Source: Streptomyces aurantiogriseus (GTDB taxonomy: Bacteria > Actinomycetota > Actinomycetes > Streptomycetales > Streptomycetaceae). From it: DNA of 64,000 nt. The notes under the pieces are model-generated. The model was given only the letters and a program-made list of their open reading frames with translations. It searched no databases and was not told the origin of the DNA. Position 1 is the first letter of the stretch. Every line of letters begins with the position of its first letter. This document shows positions 47,361 to 55,918 of this stretch, piece by piece. The position numbers and the translations under genes were made by a program. The stretch is taken from the NCBI RefSeq assembly GCF_014649375.1, contig NZ_BMSX01000006.1, positions 1-64,000 of the forward strand. Reading direction: 5' to 3'.

Positions 47361-48038
47361 TTGTCCGCACCGCCACCGCAGGGCAGCCCATCGAACGGCA
47401 CCCTCACCCGCCGACTCCTCCAGCTCTACGCCGGCCTCGCCCTCTACGGCGCGAGTTCCGCCCTCCTCGTCCGGGCGGGCCTCGGTCTGGAGCCGTGGAA
47501 CGTGCTCCACCAGGGTCTCGCCGAGCTGACCGGCCTGACGATCGGCGTCGTGTCGATCGTGGTCGGCGCCGGTGTGCTGCTCCTGTGGATCCCGCTGCGC
47601 CAGCGTCCGGGCCTCGGCACGGTCTCCAACGTCTTCGTGGTCGGCCTCGCCATGGACGGCACGCTCGCCCTGGTCCCCGAGGCACACGCCCTGGCGGTCC
47701 GAGTGCCCCTGATGCTCGCCGGCATCCTTCTCAACGGTGTGGCCACCGGCCTCTACATAGCGGCGCGCTTCGGGCCGGGCCCGCGCGACGGTCTGATGAC
47801 GGGGCTGCACCGGCGCACCGGCCGCTCGATCCGCCTGATGCGGACAGCCGTCGAAGTGGCGGTCGTGGTGACCGGTTTCGCCCTCGGGGGCACGATCGGT
47901 GTCGGCACCCTGCTGTACGCGGTGTCGATCGGCCCGCTCGCCCAGCTCTTCCTGCGGGTTTTCGCCGTCCCGTCGGCATCCGGCGGCAGCACGGTCGTTG
48001 CCACGGGGTCACCCCGGGGGGCGATACTGCGTCCGTGA
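47361..48038 (+). CDS. YczE/YitT-like integral membrane protein
   Basis: A 225-residue protein with about five membrane helices (e.g. LQLYAGLALYGASSALLV, IGVVSIVVGAGVLLLWIP, AVEVAVVVTGFALGGTIG) and the family motifs GLGLEPWNVLHQGLA and GPGPRDGLMTGLHRRTG. Function of YczE is unknown; transport of a pyridoxal-related or other small molecule has been suggested by its pairing with PLP-binding MocR regulators. TTG 47361 is my start (GGGGG 4 bp upstream). The stop codon overlaps the GDPD start (GTGA). Confidence 0.82.
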   Translation: MSAPPPQGSPSNGTLTRRLLQLYAGLALYGASSALLVRAGLGLEPWNVLHQGLAELTGLTIGVVSIVVGAGVLLLWIPLRQRPGLGTVSNVFVVGLAMDGTLALVPEAHALAVRVPLMLAGILLNGVATGLYIAARFGPGPRDGLMTGLHRRTGRSIRLMRTAVEVAVVVTGFALGGTIGVGTLLYAVSIGPLAQLFLRVFAVPSASGGSTVVATGSPRGAILRP

Positions 48039-48802
48039 CCACCCTCATTCGCCACCCGTACCTCGACCATCCGGGGCCCATTCCGTTCGCGCACCGTGGC
48101 GGGGCCGCGGACGGTCTGGAGAACACCGTGGCGCAGTTCCGGCGCGCGGTCGAGGCGGGCTACCGCTACATGGAGACCGACGTGCACGCCACGCGGGACG
48201 GCAAGCTCGTCGCCTTCCACGACGCGACGCTGGACCGGGTGACCGACGGCGCGGGCCGCATCGCCGACCTGCCGTGGGCGGACGTACAGCACGCGCGCGT
48301 GGGGGGCAGGGAACCGGTCCCGCTCTTCGAGGAACTCCTAGAGACCTTCCCCGACGTCCGCTGGAACATCGACATCAAGGCCGAGCCGGCGCTCCACCCT
48401 CTCCTCAATCTGATCGCGCACACCAACGCCTGGGACCGCGTCTGCGTCGGCTCGTTCTCCGAAGCCCGCGTCGTGCGCGCCCAGCGGCTGGCCGGACCGC
48501 GCCTGGCGACGTCGTACGGCACCCGGGGTGTGCTGAACCTGCGGCTGCGGTCCTGGGGCGTGCCCGCGGCGCTGCGCCGGTCGGCCGTCGCCGCGCAGGT
48601 GCCCGAGGCCCAGTCGGGCATCCAGGTCGTGGACCATCGCTTCGTCCGCGCCGCCCACGCGCGCGGGTTGCAGGTGCACGTGTGGACGATCAACGAAGCG
48701 GACCGGATGCACCGGCTGCTGGACCTGGGGGTCGATGGCATCATGACCGATCACATCGACACGTTGCGCAAGGTCATGGAGGACCGGGGCGTCTGGGTCT
48801 GA
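48035..48802 (+). CDS. Glycerophosphodiester phosphodiesterase, cytoplasmic
   Basis: A 255-residue GDPD-family TIM barrel that hydrolyses glycerophosphodiesters to sn-glycerol-3-phosphate and an alcohol. Catalytic residues are visible in FAHRGGAADGLENTV, METDVHATRDGKLVAFHD and the NIDIKAEP strand; the C-terminal GLQVHVWTINEADRMHRLL and GVDGIMTDH complete the fold. No signal peptide, unlike secreted GlpQ enzymes. GTG 48035 overlaps the YczE stop codon, so it is translationally coupled. Its product could join glycerol metabolism with glpFK. Confidence 0.9.
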   Translation: MTTLIRHPYLDHPGPIPFAHRGGAADGLENTVAQFRRAVEAGYRYMETDVHATRDGKLVAFHDATLDRVTDGAGRIADLPWADVQHARVGGREPVPLFEELLETFPDVRWNIDIKAEPALHPLLNLIAHTNAWDRVCVGSFSEARVVRAQRLAGPRLATSYGTRGVLNLRLRSWGVPAALRRSAVAAQVPEAQSGIQVVDHRFVRAAHARGLQVHVWTINEADRMHRLLDLGVDGIMTDHIDTLRKVMEDRGVWV

Positions 48803-48873
48803 CCCCGGTCACCCCCGATCACCCCGTCCTCGGACCTCGCGCGGCATCTTCAGCGGGGAAGCGAGGGCACGGG

Positions 48874-50220
48874 GTGGGCACCGACACCGTGCGGACGGCG
48901 GCGTCCGACGACGCCGCGGGGCGCCGGCGCGAACAGCGCGGCTGGTACTTCTACGACTGGGCGTGCTCCGTCTACTCGACGAGTGTGCTCACCGTGTTCC
49001 TCGGGCCGTACCTGACCTCGGTCGCCGAGAAGGCGGCGGACGCCGACGGGTACGTCCACCCCCTGGGTATCCCGGTCCGCGCGGGCTCCTTCTTCGCGTA
49101 CTCGGTGTCCCTGTCGGTGATCGTGGCCGTGCTGCTGATGCCACTGGTGGGCGCGGCAGCCGACCGCACGGGCCGCAAGAAGCCCCTTCTCGGAGCCGCC
49201 GCCTACACCGGAGCCGCGGCCACGACGGGCATGTTCTTCCTCTCCGGCGACCGCTATCTCCTCGGCGGAGTGCTGCTCGTCGTCGCGAACGCGGCCCAGT
49301 CCGTGGCGATGATGCTCTACAACTCCTACCTGCCCCAGATCGCCCCGCCCGAGGAACGCGACGCGGTCTCCTCACGCGGCTGGGCCTTCGGGTACGCGGC
49401 CGGCTCGCTGGTCCTGGTGGTGAACCTGGTCCTGTACCTCGCCCACGACTCCTTCGGCGTCTCCGAGTCGACGGCCGTCCGCATCTGCCTGGCCTCGGCC
49501 GGCCTGTGGTGGGGCGGTTTCACGCTCGTCCCGCTGCTGAGACTGCGCGACCGCCCCTCGCCCGCGCGCGAGACGACCGCCCCCGGCCTGCGCCAGCTCG
49601 CGGCGACGATCCGCGACATGCGCCGCCACCCCCTGACCCTCGCCTTCCTCCTCGCGTACCTCGTCTACAACGACGGCATCCAGACCGTGATCTCCCAGGC
49701 CTCGATCTACGGCTCCGAGGAACTCGGCCTCGGCCAGTCCACCCTCATCGGCGCCGTCCTCCTCGTCCAGGTCCTGGCCGTCGCGGGCGCCCTGACGATG
49801 GGGCGACTGGCCCGCCGGTACGGCGCGAAACGTACGATCCTGGGCTCGCTCGTGGCGTGGACGCTCACCCTGGGCGCCGGGTACTTCCTGCCCGCCGGCG
49901 CACCGGTCGGCTTCTTCCTGCTGGCGGCCGCGATCGGCCTCGTCCTGGGCGGCAGCCAGGCCCTGTCCCGCTCCCTCTTCTCCCACCTCGTCCCGCCCGG
50001 CAAGGAGGCCGAGTACTTCTCCGCGTACGAGGTGAGCGACCGCGGGATGAGCTGGCTGGGGCCGCTGCTGTTCGGGCTCACCTACCAGCTGACCGGAAGT
50101 TATCGGGACGCGATCATCTCCCTCGTGGCCTTCTTCGTCCTCGGGTTCGCGCTGCTCGCGCGGGTTCCGGTGCGGCGGGCGATCGCCGACGCCGGGAATC
50201 CGGTGCCGGAAAGGATTTAG
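48874..50220 (+). CDS. MFS transporter, Atg22/UMF1-like
   Basis: A 448-residue membrane protein with about 12 helices. The opening REQRGWYFYDWACSVYSTSVLTVF is typical of the Atg22-like (UMF1) MFS branch, as are PLVGAAADRTGRKKPLL and the second-half ARRYGAKRTILG and GGSQALSRSLFSHLVPPG. Yeast Atg22 effluxes amino acids from the vacuole; bacterial substrates are unknown. GTG 48874 has GAGGG 6 bp upstream. It follows the GDPD gene by 71 bp, so it may belong to the same transcript. Confidence 0.85.
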   Translation: MGTDTVRTAASDDAAGRRREQRGWYFYDWACSVYSTSVLTVFLGPYLTSVAEKAADADGYVHPLGIPVRAGSFFAYSVSLSVIVAVLLMPLVGAAADRTGRKKPLLGAAAYTGAAATTGMFFLSGDRYLLGGVLLVVANAAQSVAMMLYNSYLPQIAPPEERDAVSSRGWAFGYAAGSLVLVVNLVLYLAHDSFGVSESTAVRICLASAGLWWGGFTLVPLLRLRDRPSPARETTAPGLRQLAATIRDMRRHPLTLAFLLAYLVYNDGIQTVISQASIYGSEELGLGQSTLIGAVLLVQVLAVAGALTMGRLARRYGAKRTILGSLVAWTLTLGAGYFLPAGAPVGFFLLAAAIGLVLGGSQALSRSLFSHLVPPGKEAEYFSAYEVSDRGMSWLGPLLFGLTYQLTGSYRDAIISLVAFFVLGFALLARVPVRRAIADAGNPVPERI

Positions 50221-50410
50221 CGCTCAACGCGAAAGGGCGGTAGTGTACGCGTTTGGCCTGCCAGGCGTACCGTTACTGCGCGTCAAAGATGCCGAAACGC
50301 TGGGTGACATCTCCTTGCAGATGTGACAAACCGGGCGCCGGTGGGTACTGCACTGGTTGACAAGGCTGCGGCTACGACGGCGACGCATGACCCGGAACGG
50401 GACTCGGAAC

Positions 50411-50437
50411 GGGAATCTTTACCGCCGACCGGACGTT
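50411..50437 (+). promoter_or_regulatory. SigR-type promoter of rbpA
   Basis: GGGAAT (50411-50416), an exact 18-bp spacer, and GTT (50435-50437) match the SigR consensus GGGAAT-N18-GTT. It lies 62 bp before rbpA, whose induction by thiol-oxidative stress through SigR is established in S. coelicolor. Confidence 0.88.
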
Positions 50438-50498
50438 GACCGGATGACGACGACAGCGACACCTGTCCTGTGGGCGACAAGCCCGGGAGGCACGATTC

Positions 50499-50873
50499 AT
50501 GAGTGAGCGAGCTCTTCGCGGCACGCGCCTCGTGGTGACCAGCTACGAGACGGACCGCGGCATCGACCTGGCCCCGCGCCAGGCCGTGGAGTACGCATGC
50601 GAGAAGGGGCACCGCTTCGAGATGCCCTTCTCGGTCGAGGCGGAGATCCCGCCGGAGTGGGAGTGCAAGGTCTGCGGAGCACCTGCACTCCTCGTGGACG
50701 GCGACGGCCCTGAGGAGAAGAAGGCCAAGCCCGCGCGTACGCACTGGGACATGCTGATGGAGCGGCGGACCCGTGAGGAACTCGAAGAGGTCCTCGAGGA
50801 ACGGCTGGCCGTTCTGCGTTCCGGAGCGATGAACCTTGCGGTGCATCCTCGGGACAGCCGTAAAAGCGCTTAG
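50499..50873 (+). CDS. rbpA: RNA polymerase-binding protein RbpA
   Basis: A 124-residue actinobacterial RNA polymerase-binding protein that stabilises holoenzyme with HrdB and supports open complex formation. The N-terminal tail (ALRGTRLVVTSYETDRGIDL), the core with zinc-binding pattern CEKGHRFEMPF and CKVCGAPA, and the C-terminal sigma-interaction helix RTHWDMLMERRTREELEEVL are all recognisable. It is expressed from the SigR-type promoter upstream, plus probably a housekeeping promoter, and ends at a strong hairpin. Confidence 0.97.
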   Translation: MSERALRGTRLVVTSYETDRGIDLAPRQAVEYACEKGHRFEMPFSVEAEIPPEWECKVCGAPALLVDGDGPEEKKAKPARTHWDMLMERRTREELEEVLEERLAVLRSGAMNLAVHPRDSRKSA

Positions 50874-50902
50874 CGGGAAGCCGGAACACAGCGCACGCAC
50901 AT

Positions 50903-50946
50903 GACCGCGGGCGCCGTACGTGAGATCACGTACGGCGCCCGCGGTC
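50903..50946. terminator. Strong hairpin terminator after rbpA
   Basis: A 21-bp perfect inverted repeat (50903-50923 with 50926-50946) 29 bp after rbpA. It can serve the convergent fxsA gene too. Confidence 0.88.
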
Positions 50947-51055
50947 GTTGTGTGGTGCCGGTGCGTGGGGTGGCCGGCCCTGGGGGCTTCGCCCCCCGAC
51001 TCCCATCGGCCCGAAGAGCCTCGTCCTCAATCTCCCCCAGACGGGCTGACCACGC

Positions 51056-51616
51056 TCAGCGAGTCAACGGCGGGCGCCGTTCCTCTCCCGCGTCGCTCCC
51101 CCGCTCCTGGTCCCTGATCACCTCGCCCTGCACCACCTTCCCGTCGGGACGGTGCATCCGGGCCTGCTGGAAGGCGTCGCCCAGGGAACCCGGGGTGGCC
51201 TCGCGCAGCTTGCGGTCGACCGTGCGTTCCGCGTGGCGGCCGACGGCCTTCTGGACCGGCGGGAGGAGCAGGAGCAGGCCCAGCGCGTCGGAGGCCAGTC
51301 CGGGGATCATCAGCAGGAGGCCGCCGAGCATCATCAGACCGTTGCCGCCGCCCCGGGACGGGGGCGTCCCGCGCTGGAGGGCCTCGTTCAGGTTCTGGAA
51401 GGCGCGTCGGCCCGCCCGCTTGATGACCACGGAGCCGAGGACGAACCCGGCGAGCAGCAGCAGGAAGACCATGAACCCGCCGGCCGCGTCCGCGACCACG
51501 GTGAGCAGCCAGATCTCCAGCACCAGCCACGCGGCGAGGCCCAGCGGCAGGAACGTCCGCAGCCGGGAGCGCCGGGGCCGGGCGGGGTAGGTGGGGGTCG
51601 GAGCGCCAGTCGTCAT
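51056..51616 (-). CDS. fxsA: FxsA family membrane protein
   Basis: A 186-residue FxsA protein with three to four hydrophobic segments (FLPLGLAAWLVLEIWLLTVV, FMVFLLLLAGFVLGSVVI, GLMMLGGLLLMIPGLASDAL) and a hydrophilic C-terminal tail. The motif LLMIPGLASDALGLLLLLPP is characteristic. E. coli FxsA suppresses F exclusion of phage T7; the cellular role in actinobacteria is unknown. ATG 51616 (MTTGAPTPTYP) is chosen. It lies 47 bp downstream of the mannose synthase gene and is probably co-transcribed. Confidence 0.9.
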   Translation of the reverse strand: MTTGAPTPTYPARPRRSRLRTFLPLGLAAWLVLEIWLLTVVADAAGGFMVFLLLLAGFVLGSVVIKRAGRRAFQNLNEALQRGTPPSRGGGNGLMMLGGLLLMIPGLASDALGLLLLLPPVQKAVGRHAERTVDRKLREATPGSLGDAFQQARMHRPDGKVVQGEVIRDQERGSDAGEERRPPLTR

Positions 51617-51663
51617 GCCCTCAAGTGTGCCTGGGCTCGGCTCAGAGCGGCATAAGCGGACGA

Positions 51664-52518
51664 TCAGCCGTTCCCGTGCGACTGCTCCGGCGACGCCGGG
51701 GCAGGGGCCGGAGACTGTGGCTGTTCCTGCCGGCTTCCCCTGCCCGCGATCTTGCCGACCCGCTCCCCCACGCCCCACGCCGTGACCCGCCACAGGGCCT
51801 CGACGAGGATGTCGCGGCTCATCTTGGAGTCGCCGTGTTCCCGCTCGACGAAGGTGATGGGCACCTCGACGACATGAAAGCCGGCCTTGACGGCGCGGCG
51901 GGCGAGGTCGACCTGGAAGCAGTAGCCCTGGGAGGCGACCTCGTCGAGACCGAGGCCCTCGAGGGTCTCGCGGCGGAAGGCGCGGTAGCCGCCGGTGATG
52001 TCGCGCAGCGGCAGGTCCAGCGCCAGGCGGGAGTAGAGGCTGCCGCCGCGGGAGATGAACTCGCGGGACCTGGGCCAGTTCACGACGCGGCCGCCCGGTA
52101 CCCAGCGGGAGCCCAGGACGAGGTCCGCGCCCTTGAGGGCGGTGAGCAGGCGGGGCAGTTCCTCGGGCTGGTGGGAGCCGTCGGCGTCCATCTCGATCAG
52201 CACGCCGTAGCCGTGGTCGATGCCCCAGCGGAAGCCCGCGAGGTAGGCGGCGCCGAGGCCCTCCTTGCCCTTGCGGTGCAGCACCTGGACCTGGTCGTCC
52301 TCGGCGGCGAGCTCGTCGGCGAGCTTGCCGGTGCCGTCGGGGCTGTTGTCGTCGGCCACGAGGACATGGGCCTCGGGGACAGCCTTGCGCACCCGGCCGA
52401 CGATGGTCTTGATGTTCTCCGCCTCGTTGTAGGTGGGGATGATCACCAAGGCCTTACCGAGCGGGCCGAACTGCCTCCCCCGGTCCTGTGCCACGGAGGT
52501 CACGTCGCCGTCGTTCAC
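51664..52518 (-). CDS. ppm: Polyprenol monophosphomannose synthase
   Basis: A 284-residue GT2-family enzyme that makes polyprenyl-phosphate-mannose from GDP-mannose. GT-A motifs are VIIPTYNEAENIK, VADDNSPDGTG, the DxD-type EMDADGSHQPEE and SRWVPGGRVVNWPRSREF. No fused N-acyltransferase or membrane domain, as usual in Streptomyces where Lnt is separate. The lipid-linked mannose is the donor for protein O-mannosylation, and in S. coelicolor loss of this gene blocks phage phiC31 infection. GTG 52518 has AAGGGG at 7 bp. Confidence 0.93.
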   Translation of the reverse strand: MNDGDVTSVAQDRGRQFGPLGKALVIIPTYNEAENIKTIVGRVRKAVPEAHVLVADDNSPDGTGKLADELAAEDDQVQVLHRKGKEGLGAAYLAGFRWGIDHGYGVLIEMDADGSHQPEELPRLLTALKGADLVLGSRWVPGGRVVNWPRSREFISRGGSLYSRLALDLPLRDITGGYRAFRRETLEGLGLDEVASQGYCFQVDLARRAVKAGFHVVEVPITFVEREHGDSKMSRDILVEALWRVTAWGVGERVGKIAGRGSRQEQPQSPAPAPASPEQSHGNG

Positions 52519-53079
52519 TGCTGCCCCTTCATGTCCGTACGCAGGGGACCACCATAGTGGCCGCCGCCTGCGCCGACGTGACGGGACGTTCGTATGGTGG
52601 TGTCGTTTCCACAAAAGCGGGGTATGGATGCTCTTTTCCGGTCTGCAGGGCCGAGCCTACTGCGTGCGGATGAGCCCGCGAGGTGCTGCGGATGGGGGCC
52701 CGGCGCTCTTCGGGCCGACCTGGGGCCCGCTGGCTGCGGGTCGACCGAAAGCCGTTGTCTACTGAGCGCCCGGGCCCCACCCGGGTCACACCTCCCCGAC
52801 CGACCGGAACGTTCCCTCGCCGTGGCGCTGGCGCTGAGCCTGGCTCCCAGTGGCGGTGCGCCGGTGCGGCGGACCGTCCCTGACCCAGCGGCGCCGCGGC
52901 GAGTGCGCGGATGTTCCCCGGCGAGGCGTCCTGTGGTGGACTCGGCCGAACCTACCGGCCCCCCGCCGTTCGCTGTCAACAGCCGTTCGACCTGCGGGTC
53001 TTCCGTCAATGCGCTGGTCAGCAGGGCGGTCGCGCGACGGCGGGCGGACGGGTGATCCTCCGCGGGCGGCCCCGGCAGG
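52519..53079. other. 561-bp region without a supported gene
   Basis: This is the longest stretch with no convincing coding region. Open frames exist on both strands but have Arg/Pro/Gly-heavy content typical of out-of-frame GC-rich DNA, and none has a good ribosome-binding site with conserved sequence. A short self-pairing element CCCGGG-CCCCA-CCCGGG occurs near 52770. It must contain the ppm promoter at its left end. A small RNA or short gene remains possible. Confidence 0.5.
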
Positions 53080-54681
53080 TCACTCGCCCGGCCGTACGAA
53101 CACCGTCCGCCCTCCGACCACCGTGCGCAGGCAAACGGGCAGGTCGGAGCCCGGGGTCAGGTCGGGCAGACCGGGGGTGCCGGAGCGGGGGTCGGTGGAC
53201 CAGCGGGCGACCCGGTCGTCGGGGGCCTGGACGATCAGCTCGTCCGTGCGCCACACCGCGTAGTCCGCCGGAGCTCCCGGCACCAGGACACCCGCGTCGT
53301 CGCGTCCGATCGCGCGCCAGCCGCCGCGCGTGTGGGCGGTGAACGCGGCGCGGACGGAGACGCGGTGGCCGGGAGTGCGGTGGAAGGCCGCGGCACGGAC
53401 CGTGCCCCACGGGTCGAGGGGTGTGACGGGGCTGTCGGAGCCGAAGGCGAGCGGGACACCGGCCCGCAGCAGCGCCGCGAAGGGGTTGAGGGTGCGGGCC
53501 CGCTCGGCGCCCAGACGCTGGGCGTACATACCGTCCTCGCCGCCCCACAGGGCGTCGAAGGCGGGCTGGACGGAGGCGGTCAGGCCGAGTTCGGCGAACG
53601 CCGCGATCGTCTCCGGGGTGAGCATCTCGGCGTGCTCGACGCGGTGCCGGGCGGCTCGGATGCGGGCCAGTCCCAGTTTCTCGGCGGCGGTGCGCACGCC
53701 CTCGACGACGGCGGTGACGGCGGCGTCGCCGATGGCGTGGAAGCCCGCCTGGAGTCCGGCCTCGGTGCAGGCCGTGACATGTGCGACGACCTCGGCGGCA
53801 CTCAGGTAGGCGGTGCCGGTGTGGGCGGCATCGGTGTAGGGGGCGTGCAGGCAGGCGGTGTGGGAGCCGAGGGCGCCGTCCACGAAGAGGTCGCCGGCCG
53901 CGCCGAGGGCACCCAGCTCCCTCGCCTTCTCGACGTCCTGTTCGGCCCAGTAGCCGACGACGCGGGGGCTGGGCTCCTCCGCGGCGAGCCGCAGCAGGTC
54001 CGTGAAGTCGTCCTCGGAGGAGATCTCCGGGCCGGCGCACTCGTGGACCGAGCCGATGCCGAGGGAGGCGGCGTGCGCCAGGGCGGTGCGCTGGGCCTCG
54101 ACGCGCTGCCGGGGCGTCACGGCAGCGAACGCGGCGGCGCGTACGGCGTGGTGGGCGTCGGCGGTGAGCGGGCCGTCGACCGGGCCGAGGCCGGGGGTCA
54201 GATCGAGCAGGGCCGTGGTGACGACCGCCGAGTGAACGTCGATGCGCGACAGGTAGAGGGGACGGCCGCCCGTGGCCTCGTCCAGCTCCGCGCGGGTCGG
54301 GGGGCGGCCGCCGGGCCAGCGGGAGGCGTCCCAGCCGTGGCCGAGCAGGACCTTGTCCTGCGGGCGGGCGGCGGCGAAGTCCCGTAGCCGGGCGAGGGCC
54401 GCCTCCAGGGTGGGAGCGGTCGACAGGTCGAGGCCGGTCAGGGCGAGGCCCGTCGACGTGGTGTGGACGTGCGCGTCGGTGAACGCGGGGGTGACGAGAG
54501 CGCCGTCCAGGTCGATCACCTCGTCGACACCGTCCGCGAAGGCGTCGGCCGCGCCCTCCGAGCCGACCCAGGCGACCTGGGCGCGCTCGACGACCATCGC
54601 GGTCGCGAACGGGTCGGCAGGACTGTGGACCTCTCCACGGCGGAGCAGGACGGTCTTCGGCTCGGGGGTGCGCGCACTCAT
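53080..54681 (-). CDS. Amidohydrolase family protein (YtcJ-like)
   Basis: A 533-residue metal-dependent hydrolase of the YtcJ/Amidohydro_3 branch. Metal ligands are visible in PAFTDAHVHTTS (N-terminal HxH), HEC (SVHECAGPE), GFHAIGDAAV and RVEHAEM, with AFGSDSPVTPLDPW near the C-terminus supplying the final Asp. The likely chemistry is hydrolysis of an amide or cyclic imide; the substrate is unknown. ATG 54681. It is 47 bp downstream of the Lrp-type regulator gene on the same strand and may be its target. Confidence 0.88.
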   Translation of the reverse strand: MSARTPEPKTVLLRRGEVHSPADPFATAMVVERAQVAWVGSEGAADAFADGVDEVIDLDGALVTPAFTDAHVHTTSTGLALTGLDLSTAPTLEAALARLRDFAAARPQDKVLLGHGWDASRWPGGRPPTRAELDEATGGRPLYLSRIDVHSAVVTTALLDLTPGLGPVDGPLTADAHHAVRAAAFAAVTPRQRVEAQRTALAHAASLGIGSVHECAGPEISSEDDFTDLLRLAAEEPSPRVVGYWAEQDVEKARELGALGAAGDLFVDGALGSHTACLHAPYTDAAHTGTAYLSAAEVVAHVTACTEAGLQAGFHAIGDAAVTAVVEGVRTAAEKLGLARIRAARHRVEHAEMLTPETIAAFAELGLTASVQPAFDALWGGEDGMYAQRLGAERARTLNPFAALLRAGVPLAFGSDSPVTPLDPWGTVRAAAFHRTPGHRVSVRAAFTAHTRGGWRAIGRDDAGVLVPGAPADYAVWRTDELIVQAPDDRVARWSTDPRSGTPGLPDLTPGSDLPVCLRTVVGGRTVFVRPGE

Positions 54682-54728
54682 GGGGAACAGTTTCGCGCCT
54701 CACCGGAGCCGACCGGCACGCGGACCCC

Positions 54729-55175
54729 TCAGATCCGCGGCGGCCTGGCCTCGTACGGGGTGGACAGGACGACCGTCGTCCGTGTCGAGACGCCCGCGAG
54801 CGCCCGCAGACGGCCCAGCAGCTCCTCCAGCTCGTGCGGAGTGGCCACCCGTACCTTGAGGATGTAGTTCTCGTCGCCGGCCACGCTGTGGCAGGCCTCG
54901 ATCTCCGGCACGCCGGCGAGGCGGTCGGCGATGTCGTCGGGGGCGCTGGGGTCGAACGGTTTCACCGAGATGAAGGCGGTCAGGGGCAGCCCGACGGCCT
55001 CGGGGTCGACGACGGCCGCGTATCCGCGGATGACGCCGCGTTGTTCCAGTCGGCGCACCCGTTGGTGCACGGCCGATGTGGACAGGCCCGTGGCCTTGCC
55101 CAGGTCGGTGTAACTCATCCGCCCGTCCTTGACGAGCAGCTGCACGATTTGCCGGTCCAGCTCCTCCATGCGCAA
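54729..55175 (-). CDS. Lrp/AsnC family transcriptional regulator
   Basis: A 148-residue feast/famine regulator. The N-terminal helix-turn-helix (MSYTDLGKATGLSTSAVHQR and VRRLEQRGVIRGY) precedes a RAM ligand domain (ACHSVAGDENYILKVRVATP). Start may be ATG 55175 or 55169. The location directly upstream of the amidohydrolase gene suggests control of that gene; the ligand is probably an amino acid or derivative. Confidence 0.93.
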   Translation of the reverse strand: MRMEELDRQIVQLLVKDGRMSYTDLGKATGLSTSAVHQRVRRLEQRGVIRGYAAVVDPEAVGLPLTAFISVKPFDPSAPDDIADRLAGVPEIEACHSVAGDENYILKVRVATPHELEELLGRLRALAGVSTRTTVVLSTPYEARPPRI

Positions 55176-55435
55176 GAACCTACAGTGCCTCTGACCTCCC
55201 CGTATACCTATGCAGTCCAGGCCATACCCGGTTCGTGATGTGGCTGAGAGTCATCTGTGAGCCGGATGGGGGGGCCGGCCCCCGGACGGGCACCTGCGCG
55301 GGGCATGTGACGAATGCCACAAGCCCTGTCCGGGCTTCGTGATGTCCTCGTGATTACCGCCGAGACGGGTTGGGAAGTGCTTGCTGTGGTCGAGGCCGCA
55401 GCGCCTTCACGGCCCAGCCCGAGGGGGAGAATCCC

Positions 55436-55894
55436 ATGCAGAGTCTTAAGCGCCCTGGTCGCACCGCGCCCAAGCGGTTCCAGCCCGTCGTCGTCGAGCC
55501 CGAGCCGGAGGGCGTCGAACCCGACGGCTTCGACGCCGACCTCACCGACAGCGCCGACGAGTTCGACGCGTACGACACCTTCGAGATGTACCGGGTGATC
55601 TGCCCGGACTGCGCGCAGCCCATCGCCCTGCTGGCGGACGAGGAGGTCCTGCCGGAGCACGCGCTGTGCGCCTCGCCGTGGAACCCGTTCGGGCTCACGG
55701 TCTGCGCCGGTACGGGACGCGCGGCGTCCGAGGCGCGTCCCGCGGACGAGTCCTTCGAGCCCCAGGAGCAGAACACCGCTCTCCTGTTGACGCTCCCTCA
55801 GGGGCTGGACTGGCGCATGCAGCCCTTCTCGCACGTCGGCGGTCCGGGCTCACGCCCGATGCGCGTGTCGGCGCTGCGCCGCCACGCCGCCTGA
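55436..55894 (+). CDS. Hypothetical protein with cysteine motif
   Basis: A 152-residue acidic protein of unknown function. It has a negatively charged N-terminal half (EPEPEGVEPDGFDADLTDSA), a small CPDC pair (VICPDCAQPIALL) with a further cysteine pair ~25 and ~40 residues later (ALCASPWNPFG, VCAGTG) that could bind zinc, and a basic C-terminus. GAGGGGG precedes the ATG at good spacing. I do not recognise it beyond resembling Streptomyces-specific conserved proteins. The 260-bp gap upstream holds the divergent promoters with the Lrp gene. Confidence 0.8.
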   Translation: MQSLKRPGRTAPKRFQPVVVEPEPEGVEPDGFDADLTDSADEFDAYDTFEMYRVICPDCAQPIALLADEEVLPEHALCASPWNPFGLTVCAGTGRAASEARPADESFEPQEQNTALLLTLPQGLDWRMQPFSHVGGPGSRPMRVSALRRHAA

Positions 55895-55918
55895 GCGCTT
55901 CCGCTCGGCCGAGCCGGC

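Noticed and set aside
50357..50362. TTGACA upstream of rbpA as a housekeeping -35 box
   Set aside because: No -10 hexamer occurs at 16-19 bp; the SigR-type element downstream fits much better.
52594..53055. A 153-codon plus-strand frame in the gap between ppm and the amidohydrolase gene
   Set aside because: It is Arg/Pro/Ser-rich with no recognisable pattern or ribosome-binding site; overlapping frames on both strands look equally random.
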